From assembly GCA_002297865.1 (NCBI GenBank), contig DBKX01000311.1, forward strand, positions 1 to 7,788: a stretch of DNA of 7,788 nucleotides, written 5' to 3'. The notes below the pieces were generated by a model. The model saw only the letters and a program-made list of their open reading frames with translations, ran no database searches and was not told the DNA's origin. Origin of the DNA: Lachnoclostridium sp. UBA739 (GTDB taxonomy: Bacteria; Bacillota_A; Clostridia; Lachnospirales; Lachnospiraceae). Positions 1-7,788 of the stretch are shown here, in pieces (within the stretch, counting starts at the first letter, position 1; every line of letters starts with the position of its first letter). The translations under genes were made by a program, and so were the position numbers.

Positions 1-825
<825 letters not shown>

Positions 826-826
826 T

Positions 827-855
827 TAGTCTGTAAATCGTCAATAAATAGTCTG
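827..855. repeat. Direct heptamer repeat in the guaB leader
   Basis: TAGTCTG (plus strand) occurs at 827-833 and again at 849-855. The repeats start 22 bases apart, about two helical turns, and sit between the possible second -10 and the guaB ribosome binding site. The spacing is what a dimeric DNA-binding protein could use, but chance is possible for so short a repeat. Confidence 0.35.
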
Positions 856-858
856 AAA

Positions 859-867
859 ATTATATCA
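859..867 (-). promoter_or_regulatory. Possible second guaB promoter (extended -10)
   Basis: The minus strand carries TGATATAAT, a perfect -10 (859-864) with an upstream TGn extension (865-867). The -35 region at the right spacing is only AT-rich, so activity would rest on the extended -10. A start near 852 would give a leader of about 45 nt. It lies in AT-rich sequence, where chance TATAAT boxes are common. Confidence 0.4.
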
Positions 868-897
868 TTTCTTAATTGATTTTTAATAATTTTCAAA

Positions 898-926
898 AGT
901 ATAACGAAAAGTCAATCCATTGTCAA
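898..926 (-). promoter_or_regulatory. guaB promoter P1 (sigma-A type)
   Basis: On the minus strand a perfect -35 TTGACA (921-926) is followed, after exactly 17 bases, by a -10 TATACT (898-903). Transcription would start near 891, giving a leader of about 84 nt before the guaB ATG. I see no purine riboswitch fold in that leader. This is the strongest promoter match in the window. Confidence 0.85.
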
Positions 927-957
927 GGTTATATTCCCTTAATGACTTATTAGAAAT

Positions 958-975
958 ACTAATATCTTTATTAGT
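958..975. other. Short AT-rich inverted repeat after the DUF6106-like gene
   Basis: ACTAATA-TCTT-TATTAGT forms a perfect 7-bp stem with a 4-base loop, three bases past the stop codon of the small membrane-protein gene. The stem is AT-rich and the bases after it on the minus strand are not a clean T-run, so it is at best a weak terminator. It may instead act in mRNA 3'-end stability. Confidence 0.35.
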
Positions 976-978
976 TTG

Positions 979-1473
979 CTATTTTTTTACCTTACTTGGT
1001 GCTTTATTGTACATGCATTCCACCATCTTTTCAGTTGGTTTGAAGAACACTTTCATTTGGCTGGATTCTGTAGATGCAATCATCATATAAGCATCTCTTA
1101 CATTGTCACTGTAATCTTTTATGGTACGAATGGATGGATTGTCAAACTCTGCTCTTCTCTCTGGAGATGCGATTACTTCTACATTCTCCATATCTACTTT
1201 TAACATGCTTTTTCTCTTTGCTCCTCCTGTAATACGGTCAAAATCAAATTCTCCGTCACAGAATATGTATTCATATTCTATGTTACTCAATCTTGGCCAA
1301 GCATATATCACTGCCACTGCAAGCAATCCTGCTAGTGGTGCAAAAAGTGAACTTCCGCTTACTACTGCCAAGAGCAATGAAAAAACAAGCAAAACAATTA
1401 ATAATACTTTTAGGAAAACAGATTTGAATGGCGGCTTTACTTTTACACCAGCTTCTGCATATAATTCGTTCAT
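979..1473 (-). CDS. Small two-helix membrane protein, DUF6106-like
   Basis: No known function. The 164-residue product has a short polar N-terminus (MNELYAEAGVKVKPP), two hydrophobic segments at about 20-38 and 42-62 separated by a tight SGSS turn, and then a soluble C-terminal part of about 100 residues. That part opens with IEYEYIFCDGEFDFDRITGG (65-84) and a basic KRKSML stretch. The arrangement of a helical hairpin followed by a beta-rich YEYxFxDGEFDxD domain recalls bacterial PH-like membrane proteins. I recognise the pattern as the DUF6106 family of Lachnospiraceae, from memory. The start at 1473 is supported by a perfect AAGGAGG at 1480-1486, seven bases upstream. It has its own promoter and is transcribed in the same direction as guaB, with a gap of about 170 bases, so it is probably monocistronic. 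The C-terminus is basic (PSKVKK). The gene looks intact. Confidence 0.85.
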   Translation of the reverse strand: MNELYAEAGVKVKPPFKSVFLKVLLIVLLVFSLLLAVVSGSSLFAPLAGLLAVAVIYAWPRLSNIEYEYIFCDGEFDFDRITGGAKRKSMLKVDMENVEVIASPERRAEFDNPSIRTIKDYSDNVRDAYMMIASTESSQMKVFFKPTEKMVECMYNKAPSKVKK

Positions 1474-1506
1474 TGTAATCCTCCTTAAATTTGTATGCTA
1501 TCTTCT

Positions 1507-1535
1507 ATTATACCTAATTTTATTTAAGGAAACAA
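1507..1535 (-). promoter_or_regulatory. Promoter of the DUF6106-like gene
   Basis: The minus strand has a perfect TATAAT (1507-1512) and, 17 bases upstream, TTGTTT (1530-1535) as a partial -35. The start would be near 1500, leaving a short leader that contains the AAGGAGG ribosome binding site. Confidence 0.65.
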
Positions 1536-1547
1536 ATAAATTGTTTC
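1529..1547. promoter_or_regulatory. Inverted repeat overlapping the -35 box (possible operator)
   Basis: GAAACAA-N5-TTGTTTC is a perfect 7-bp inverted repeat whose left arm coincides with the -35 box of the DUF6106-like gene's promoter. A dimeric repressor bound here would block RNA polymerase. The sequence does not match an operator I know. The AT-rich background makes chance symmetry plausible. Confidence 0.35.
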
Positions 1548-1631
1548 TAAAATCCAAAAACAAAATTTCTTCGACACATCAATTCCTCCGCCCTCAATAT
1601 CGTGTTAAATTTTAAAGTATAAATTTATATC

Positions 1632-1648
1632 AAAGGTCAAAGACCTTT
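1632..1648. repeat. Compact palindrome in the intergenic region
   Basis: AAAGGTC-AAA-GACCTTT is a perfect 7-bp inverted repeat with a 3-base centre. If one T is allowed to bulge, the symmetry extends outward (TC before, TTGA after). It lies between the terminator of the upstream ATPase gene and the promoter of the DUF6106-like gene. It has no T-tract, so it does not look like a terminator. It may be a dispersed REP-like element or a protein site. Confidence 0.5.
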
Positions 1649-1669
1649 TGACACCCTAATCCTATAAGT

Positions 1670-1696
1670 AAAAAAACGGCCATCTAAGACCGTTTT
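1670..1696 (-). terminator. Rho-independent terminator of the ATPase gene
   Basis: On the minus strand AAAACGGTC and GGCCGTTTT pair over 9 bp (one U-G) around a 6-base loop TTAGAT, and the right arm runs into seven consecutive T's. It starts 12 bases after the ATPase stop codon. The plus-strand side has TTTT interrupted by CCC, so it is mainly a minus-strand terminator. Confidence 0.85.
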
Positions 1697-1708
1697 CCCT
1701 CTTTTTTG

Positions 1709-2908
1709 CTATATATCATTTAACTTTATATCATCCTTTGGCATTACACGGGTTAAGAAACAATCAAATTGTGGAACTGTAAAATCAATTTCTGCATACC
1801 CTGTGGCATAAATCAGTCCTTTGTTAATCAACTGAGCCCGAATAGGAGACACTCTGCTTGTATTATCCTCTCCCATAATCTTCGCTACATTTGCTATGTT
1901 ACACGGAAGGTCTCCACATTTCACCATTGCGAACATGAAAAGTTTTTCCTTTCTTGTACATCTCTCATATCTTACTCGAAAGAATCCATTATCTAACTTA
2001 TGATAAAATTCTGCTTCGCTCGCTCGCACATCTTTTAATGAAATAATATCTTCAGTTGTATTATCCCATATTATTTTACAGAATTGCTGAATAAAGTACG
2101 GATACCTATGGGTAATTTTCACAATCCTGTCCAGTGCCTTTTCCTCATATGATACACCAATATCCTTTTTTGCTGGCTCGCAAATTGCTAACTTTGCATC
2201 TTCACAAGACAATGCATCTATTTCTTCAAATACAAATAACCTTTCGGAATAGGATTTAGCATCTCCTAGTTCTTTAAAAACCTTTGGCAACCCAGCTCCA
2301 AAAATCATAATAGGAAGACGTTTTTGATTTACCCGATGAATTGCATTAATTAAAGCTTCTAATTCATCTCTCTTTAGGTATTGAATTTCATCTATAAAAA
2401 AACATATCGTATTCTCTGATTTATTGGCTGCATTTCCTAATGCAACAAAAACATCGGTTAAACCATCCGATAAATTCGTTATGACTTCAAAATCATCATC
2501 TGTATTTTGCAATGCTGCTGTCAAGTTACCGTCCTTTGGACTAAATGTAATGGTGAATGATTTTATAATTTCCTTTGCTTTCTGAGTAAAGGCTTCTGCT
2601 TTTCCTTTCATACTGATATCACGTATAAACTTTGTAGAAGTACTAATGATCTGAGATATAAAGCCTTCTTTTTCCTTTATTTCAATATGCTCATATAGAA
2701 TGCCATTTTCTTCTGCAATTTCTTCAATTCGATTCAGTAAAACTGTTTTTCCTACTCCGCGTAATCCATAGTATATGACGGATTGCTGTGGATATCTTTG
2801 AATTAAAGCTGCCATACTGTTCTGTGCTCTTCTGATAACTTCATCTCTTCCTGCAATAAAGGAAGGCATAAAGCCCGCTCCTGGTGTATATGGATTTACA
2901 AATCTCAT
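1709..2908 (-). CDS. Stand-alone P-loop ATPase with C-terminal winged helix (uncharacterised)
   Basis: Predicted soluble 399-residue ATP-binding protein of the STAND/Orc-like AAA group (archaeal-type ATPase_2 or AAA_16 fold); the cellular role is unknown. From the ATG at 2908 the N-terminus reads MRFVNPYTPGAGFMPSFIAG, a motif typical of this group just before the ATPase core. Walker A is GLRGVGKT (48-55) and Walker B is FFIDEIQYL (170-178, with D173 E174). A sensor-like FGAGLP (203-208), an SERLF motif (221-225) and YPYFIQQF (269-276) follow. Residues about 318-390 look like a winged helix (RKEKLFMFAM, SPIRAQLINKGLIY, IDFTVPQFDCFL), suggesting DNA or protein binding. All ATP-site motifs are intact. 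A TTG 63 bases upstream is in frame, but it lies inside the promoter -35 box; the ATG has AAGGAG at 2918-2923, nine bases away. It has its own promoter and terminator and no partner gene, so it is a single-gene unit between groEL and guaB. Confidence 0.88.
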   Translation of the reverse strand: MRFVNPYTPGAGFMPSFIAGRDEVIRRAQNSMAALIQRYPQQSVIYYGLRGVGKTVLLNRIEEIAEENGILYEHIEIKEKEGFISQIISTSTKFIRDISMKGKAEAFTQKAKEIIKSFTITFSPKDGNLTAALQNTDDDFEVITNLSDGLTDVFVALGNAANKSENTICFFIDEIQYLKRDELEALINAIHRVNQKRLPIMIFGAGLPKVFKELGDAKSYSERLFVFEEIDALSCEDAKLAICEPAKKDIGVSYEEKALDRIVKITHRYPYFIQQFCKIIWDNTTEDIISLKDVRASEAEFYHKLDNGFFRVRYERCTRKEKLFMFAMVKCGDLPCNIANVAKIMGEDNTSRVSPIRAQLINKGLIYATGYAEIDFTVPQFDCFLTRVMPKDDIKLNDI

Positions 2909-2942
2909 TTTCACTGGCTCCTTCCAATATGATCTTATACCT

Positions 2943-2971
2943 ATCTTACCATTGTTAATGAGAAATCTCAA
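2943..2971 (-). promoter_or_regulatory. Promoter of the ATPase gene
   Basis: On the minus strand TTGAGA (2966-2971) is followed after 17 bases by TAAGAT (2943-2948), with a TGG extension just upstream of the -10. Transcription would begin near 2936, about 28 nt before the ATG at 2908. This rules out the longer TTG-initiated reading of the gene. Confidence 0.7.
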
Positions 2972-3007
2972 TAGTTATAGAATCCCTCTAACCCATCCAT
3001 AAAATCA

Positions 3008-3056
3008 AGAAGAAAGGTATTCCATTGATATCTTCACAACAGAATACCTTTCTTCT
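3008..3056 (-). terminator. Long hairpin ending the groESL operon
   Basis: A perfect 15-bp inverted repeat (3008-3022 with 3042-3056, arm AGAAGAAAGGTATTC on the plus strand) encloses a 19-base loop, 22 bases past the groEL stop. On the minus strand the right arm is pyrimidine-rich (CCTTTCTTCT) and is followed by TGATTTTA, a poor but usable U-tract. It most likely terminates groESL, and may also protect the mRNA 3' end. Confidence 0.75.
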
Positions 3057-3078
3057 ATAAACATTTATATTTTAATTA

Positions 3079-4713
<1,635 letters not shown>

Positions 4714-4761
4714 CTAATTATGATTGAATTCTCTATACAAACAAATTTGTAATTTTTATTA

Positions 4762-5122
<361 letters not shown>

Positions 5123-5133
5123 CTTTTAAACAT

Positions 5134-5162
5134 ATATTAGTCAATTTTCTAGTTTTGTGCAA
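5134..5162 (-). promoter_or_regulatory. groESL promoter (sigma-A type)
   Basis: The minus strand shows TTGCAC (5157-5162), a 17-base spacer and TAATAT (5134-5139). The start would fall near 5127, placing CIRCE at roughly +5 to +31, as in other Bacillota. An alternative TTGACT nearby has no credible -10 at the right distance. Confidence 0.75.
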
Positions 5163-5301
5163 CTTATGATGTGTTGTAAAATAAGTGTCTTTATGGCTTA
5201 AACTCTTCTATTCTTTTATTTTCTCCTGTTTACTCATTTTTTCTTTTTTCTTCATAGGAGTATATCCATCTAATCAGTATTTTATGCATTCTATTCTATT
5301 G

Positions 5302-5331
5302 TATACATTGTATTCTTAGTTATGCTATAAT
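5302..5331 (+). promoter_or_regulatory. Promoter of the DUF6062-like gene
   Basis: A perfect TATAAT (5326-5331) with the TG extension (TGC just before it) is preceded at 18 bases by TATACA (5302-5307), a 4/6 match to the -35. The start would be near 5338, about 34 nt before the chosen TTG codon. It is divergent from the groESL promoter, with about 140 bases between the -35 boxes. Confidence 0.65.
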
Positions 5332-5371
5332 ATTCTTACCTACATTACCTGCAATAGAAAGGATGAGTGGC

Positions 5372-6097
5372 TTGAAAGAAAAACTATATACCATTCCCGT
5401 TACAGACGCCTTCCAGAAAGACAGTGAATGTCCCCTATGTACTATGTTTCATGAGTTAGAAACTCAGAGCATTGAATATACCATGGGTCCAAGCTACATG
5501 GAAGACGATACCCGTGCTGAAACAGATAAGGCTGGATTCTGTCAGAAACACATTAAACTGATGTATGCCAATCAGAATCGACTTGGTATCTCTTTGATTC
5601 TTGGCACACACATGGATGAAGTCATAAAGAACTTAGAACGATTAAGCAAAAATGGAAAACCAGCAACAGGTTCACTATTTAAGAAGCCTGCTTATACTGA
5701 TGTGAAATCCTACATAGATTACCTAGAAGGAAATTGTTTTGTATGTAACCGGATCAATAACACATTTGAACGTTATATTGCTACTATCTTCTATTTATAT
5801 AAAACGGAAGAAGATTTTCGTAATACATTTCGTTCATCAAAAGGTTTTTGTACGAAACATTACGGTATGCTTTACCAGATGGCTGGCAGCAGCTTAAACG
5901 GTACAACCTTAAATGAGTTTATTGATGATTTAAACAAGTTATACCTGGAAAATATGAAACGAGTCAAAGAAGATTTGGAATGGTTCCGAGATAAATTTGA
6001 TTATCGGAATCAAGATGCGCCTTGGAAGAATTCCAGGGATGCTGTGCCAAGAACTTTGATGAAAATGAATTCTGTTATGGAAGATGAATTGGAGTAG
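5372..6097 (+). CDS. DUF6062-like protein with duplicated CxxC/CxxH units
   Basis: Function unknown. The 241-residue soluble product starts MKEKLYTIPVTDAF and contains two copies of one pattern: C20-P-L-C23 with GFC57-QK-H60, and C122-F-V-C125 with GFC160-TK-H163. Each set supplies three Cys and one His, so the protein probably binds two metal ions, most likely zinc; this is inferred from spacing. The rest is helical and charged. I recognise the family as DUF6062 from memory. I chose TTG at 5372: AAGGA at 5359-5363 sits eight bases upstream, and the reading gives the M-KEKLYTIPV start I expect for the family. The in-frame ATG at 5363 (adding three residues) directly abuts that ribosome binding site. 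The gene is divergent from groESL, convergent with the CHR transporter gene, and followed within six bases by a shared terminator, so it is monocistronic. Confidence 0.85.
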   Translation: MKEKLYTIPVTDAFQKDSECPLCTMFHELETQSIEYTMGPSYMEDDTRAETDKAGFCQKHIKLMYANQNRLGISLILGTHMDEVIKNLERLSKNGKPATGSLFKKPAYTDVKSYIDYLEGNCFVCNRINNTFERYIATIFYLYKTEEDFRNTFRSSKGFCTKHYGMLYQMAGSSLNGTTLNEFIDDLNKLYLENMKRVKEDLEWFRDKFDYRNQDAPWKNSRDAVPRTLMKMNSVMEDELE

Positions 6098-6103
6098 CAA
6101 AAA

Positions 6104-6136
6104 CAGACTTATAACTTTCAAACTGTTATAAGTCTG
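6104..6136. terminator. Bidirectional terminator between convergent genes
   Basis: CAGACTTATAAC and GTTATAAGTCTG form a perfect 12-bp stem around a 9-base loop. On the minus strand it is followed by TTTTT (6099-6103), ending the cysC/CHR transcript. On the plus strand the tail is CTTATTTCG, weaker but acceptable for the DUF6062-like gene, whose stop is six bases before the hairpin. Confidence 0.85.
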
Positions 6137-6174
6137 CTTATTTCGTAAAGAAATATCCTCCAAATCTTTCTCGT

Positions 6175-7611
6175 CTATTTACCACAACACAAATTGCAGC
6201 ACAATAAAGCAGCCACTATAGATATCCATATTCCTTGCATTCGATCTTTTTTCTTCCTTACAAGCATTTGATTCATACCATAAAGTATTCCCATACACAA
6301 TACTGGGAACTGGTTATTGGTAATATTCCTGCCTATTAATACGCTTTGATTAATCAAGGACAGAGCCACCGTAAGCATAAGCCCTGATACAATAACCCTA
6401 ACCCAAGCTTTAAAAGAACGGACTGCTTCCACTTCTGATAGTCTGCTATAGACATCACCAATTAGAAAGCAAATCCCACATGAGGCAGATACACTGCATG
6501 AAAAACCTGCTATTGCCACCATTAACCCTACTGCTATATTTCCTGTTGCATGATAACCGAACAAATATCCCATTCCAGTTAAGCATTTACATAAAATTGA
6601 ACCTGGCAGCACATTTACAATAGGAACCAAATACATATAAAATTCTGACTCTTCTATAATTTTACCTTGTATAAAAATACTATCCGCTACTGTCAGATAC
6701 GCATCTCCTCCACCAAATGAAAGCAAAGAAGATACTAATCCATTTCTAACAAACAGAGCACTTTTACTTGTTCCAAGATAGGCAATGAAAAGAGTTCCAC
6801 CCAAAAAAGCAAGAAATGCCACATATATGCTCCAATTTATCTTTTCCTTTTTCTGAGACAGCAAATCTATGTAATGTCTGCTCTTCCCAAAACAAAGAAC
6901 TAACATGAGTACTTTGCACACTCTGCCTACCCATAATGTGTCCCATAAGGAAATCCTGCTGGCATCAAGGATGTATACCAAACTTAGCAGCACCGCTATA
7001 CCATAAGATTTCTTACTTATGCCTTTTTGAACAGACAGCATCCAAAAGAACACGACTACAAAAATATCAACTGTCTTGAATGAAAAGAGAGGCTTTTGCG
7101 TTAACTGCAAAATACGATACAAATTCTTTCCGCATGTCAAAGCAAAGACAAACAACATCAGAATCACTGCTTTTGCCTGTTCTCCTTCTTGTTTCTTTTG
7201 ATGCACACTATCTTTTATATAATTCGTAATAACACACAAAATGTAAGCTGTTATTCCAACGGAAAGAAAGGAGAACTGTTGCACTGCTTTTTCCCTAGAA
7301 AAAAACGTAACAGCTAAAAAAAGTATCGTCATCACTGCACCGGGAAGTGCCATGACGCTAGAAGCTAAAACAGCTCCTAACCATCCATTTGTCTTAGCTC
7401 CAACACTTCCCGCTATTTCAACTGGCAATGCACCTGGTGTAATACTGGCAATTACTACAGCATCTTCAAATTCCTCTTCCGATACCAGCTTTTCTTCTCT
7501 TACAAGTTTCTTTTCCATGAGAGGAATCAATCCACTACCGCCGCCAAATCCTAAGAATCCGATTTTTATCATAGATGATAGAAGAGCCGTTAAGCGCTTT
7601 TTCTTCTTCAT
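6175..7611 (-). CDS. CHR-family transporter, two-domain (chromate/sulfate type)
   Basis: Integral membrane protein of the chromate ion transporter superfamily, 478 residues, the size of fused (bidomain) members. The two homologous halves are visible. The N-terminal half has KIGFLGFGGGSGLIPLMEK (16-34), SITPGALPVEIAGSVG (56-71) and a second PG at 90-91. The C-terminal half has LSFGGGDAYLTVAD (297-310), VLPGSILCKCLTGMGYLFG (334-352) and a following hydrophobic segment. About ten membrane helices are likely. The N-terminus is lysine-rich. The ATG at 7611 is kept although its best ribosome binding site, GAGGTG at 7624-7629, is 12 bases away; no better in-frame start exists, and the next Met (14) lacks one. 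The gene lies 20 bases after cysC, which favours sulfate or a related oxyanion as cargo. Family members may instead export chromate, and the cargo cannot be read from sequence, so I give no symbol. Confidence 0.9.
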   Translation of the reverse strand: MKKKKRLTALLSSMIKIGFLGFGGGSGLIPLMEKKLVREEKLVSEEEFEDAVVIASITPGALPVEIAGSVGAKTNGWLGAVLASSVMALPGAVMTILFLAVTFFSREKAVQQFSFLSVGITAYILCVITNYIKDSVHQKKQEGEQAKAVILMLFVFALTCGKNLYRILQLTQKPLFSFKTVDIFVVVFFWMLSVQKGISKKSYGIAVLLSLVYILDASRISLWDTLWVGRVCKVLMLVLCFGKSRHYIDLLSQKKEKINWSIYVAFLAFLGGTLFIAYLGTSKSALFVRNGLVSSLLSFGGGDAYLTVADSIFIQGKIIEESEFYMYLVPIVNVLPGSILCKCLTGMGYLFGYHATGNIAVGLMVAIAGFSCSVSASCGICFLIGDVYSRLSEVEAVRSFKAWVRVIVSGLMLTVALSLINQSVLIGRNITNNQFPVLCMGILYGMNQMLVRKKKDRMQGIWISIVAALLCCNLCCGK

Positions 7612-7631
7612 AACAATTCAATACACCTCTT

Positions 7632-7788
7632 CTACATTATTCTTCTTTGAATCCCATCTATTATCTGCTTCACACAAGCCTCTACTGTACATCCTTCTGT
7701 ATGGACTACAATATCTGCTTGAACTGGCACCTCAAATGGACTTGTAATTCCTGTAAAGTTTGGTATTTGATTATTTCTGGCCTTTTTA
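7632..7788 (-). CDS. cysC: APS kinase (adenylyl-sulfate kinase), C-terminal 51 residues
   Basis: Only the end of the gene is present; the reading frame enters from the right edge and stops with TAG at 7632-7634. The visible peptide begins KKARNNQIPNFTGITSPFEV and continues PVQADIVVHTEGCTVEAC. The KKAR-x(6)-FTGI-x-S-x-(F/Y)-E stretch is the conserved C-terminal part of CysC, which phosphorylates adenylyl sulfate to PAPS with ATP; the P-loop is outside the window. The downstream CHR transporter starts 20 bases after the stop with no terminator between, so the two are probably co-transcribed. A fused or diverged kinase (for example in sulfation of a surface polymer) cannot be excluded from 51 residues. 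Confidence 0.85.
   Translation of the reverse strand, partial: KKARNNQIPNFTGITSPFEVPVQADIVVHTEGCTVEACVKQIIDGIQRRIM

Noticed and set aside
1121..1615. Plus-strand 164-codon reading frame overlapping the DUF6106-like gene
   Set aside because: It is antisense to a gene with a perfect ribosome binding site and membrane segments, has no ribosome binding site of its own and resembles no protein family.
2909..2971. Longer reading of the ATPase gene starting at TTG 2971 (21 extra residues)
   Set aside because: The TTG is part of the -35 box TTGAGA, the extra residues do not look like the family N-terminus, and the ATG at 2908 has a good ribosome binding site.
5163..5300. Small gene or RNA in the groES/DUF6062 divergent gap
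   Set aside because: Only very short frames occur (for example 11 codons from 5284), without support; the stretch is T-rich and shows no stable hairpin.
7352..7747. Plus-strand 131-codon frame over the CHR transporter start and cysC end
   Set aside because: It is antisense to two recognisable genes and has a low-complexity phenylalanine-rich translation.

Overview
The window reads as AT-rich chromosomal DNA from a Gram-positive anaerobe of the Clostridia, most likely Lachnospiraceae. The reasons are strong AGGAGG-type ribosome binding sites, sigma-A-type promoters, a CIRCE-controlled groESL operon, and two small families (DUF6106-like and DUF6062-like) that I associate with Lachnospiraceae. 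The lineage is inferred from gene content; no marker gene was compared.

Layout. Bases 1-807 (minus) hold the first 269 residues of IMP dehydrogenase (guaB), which runs off the left edge; its leader carries one near-consensus promoter and a possible second one. Bases 979-1473 (minus) encode a small two-helix membrane protein (DUF6106-like) with its own promoter. Bases 1709-2908 (minus) encode a stand-alone P-loop ATPase with a C-terminal winged-helix region, bounded by its own promoter and a terminator. Bases 3079-5049 (minus) are the groES-groEL operon with a perfect CIRCE operator. Bases 5372-6097 (plus) encode a DUF6062-like protein with two CxxC/CxxH units, transcribed divergently from groESL. 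Bases 6175-7611 (minus) encode a two-domain CHR-family (chromate/sulfate-type) transporter. Only 20 bases upstream of it, 7632-7788 (minus) hold the C-terminal 51 codons of APS kinase (cysC), which enters from the right edge.

How the genes fit together. GroES/GroEL form the folding chamber, and HrcA probably represses them through CIRCE. GuaB commits IMP to guanine nucleotides. The cysC-CHR transporter pair looks like one transcript and suggests that this CHR protein moves sulfate (or a related oxyanion) for assimilation rather than acting in chromate resistance. The ATPase, the DUF6106-like and the DUF6062-like proteins are the uncharacterised part.

Most of the window is ordinary core genome. 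I found no CRISPR array, RNA gene, insertion sequence or phage gene, and no clear new multi-gene system. The best leads are the orphan ATPase, the sulfate context of the CHR transporter, the duplicated Cys/His protein opposite groESL, and several compact inverted or direct repeats in the intergenic regions. No gene-free stretch exceeds 325 bases; the longest is the divergent groES/DUF6062 region (5050-5371), which holds two promoters and CIRCE and otherwise shows nothing I can name.
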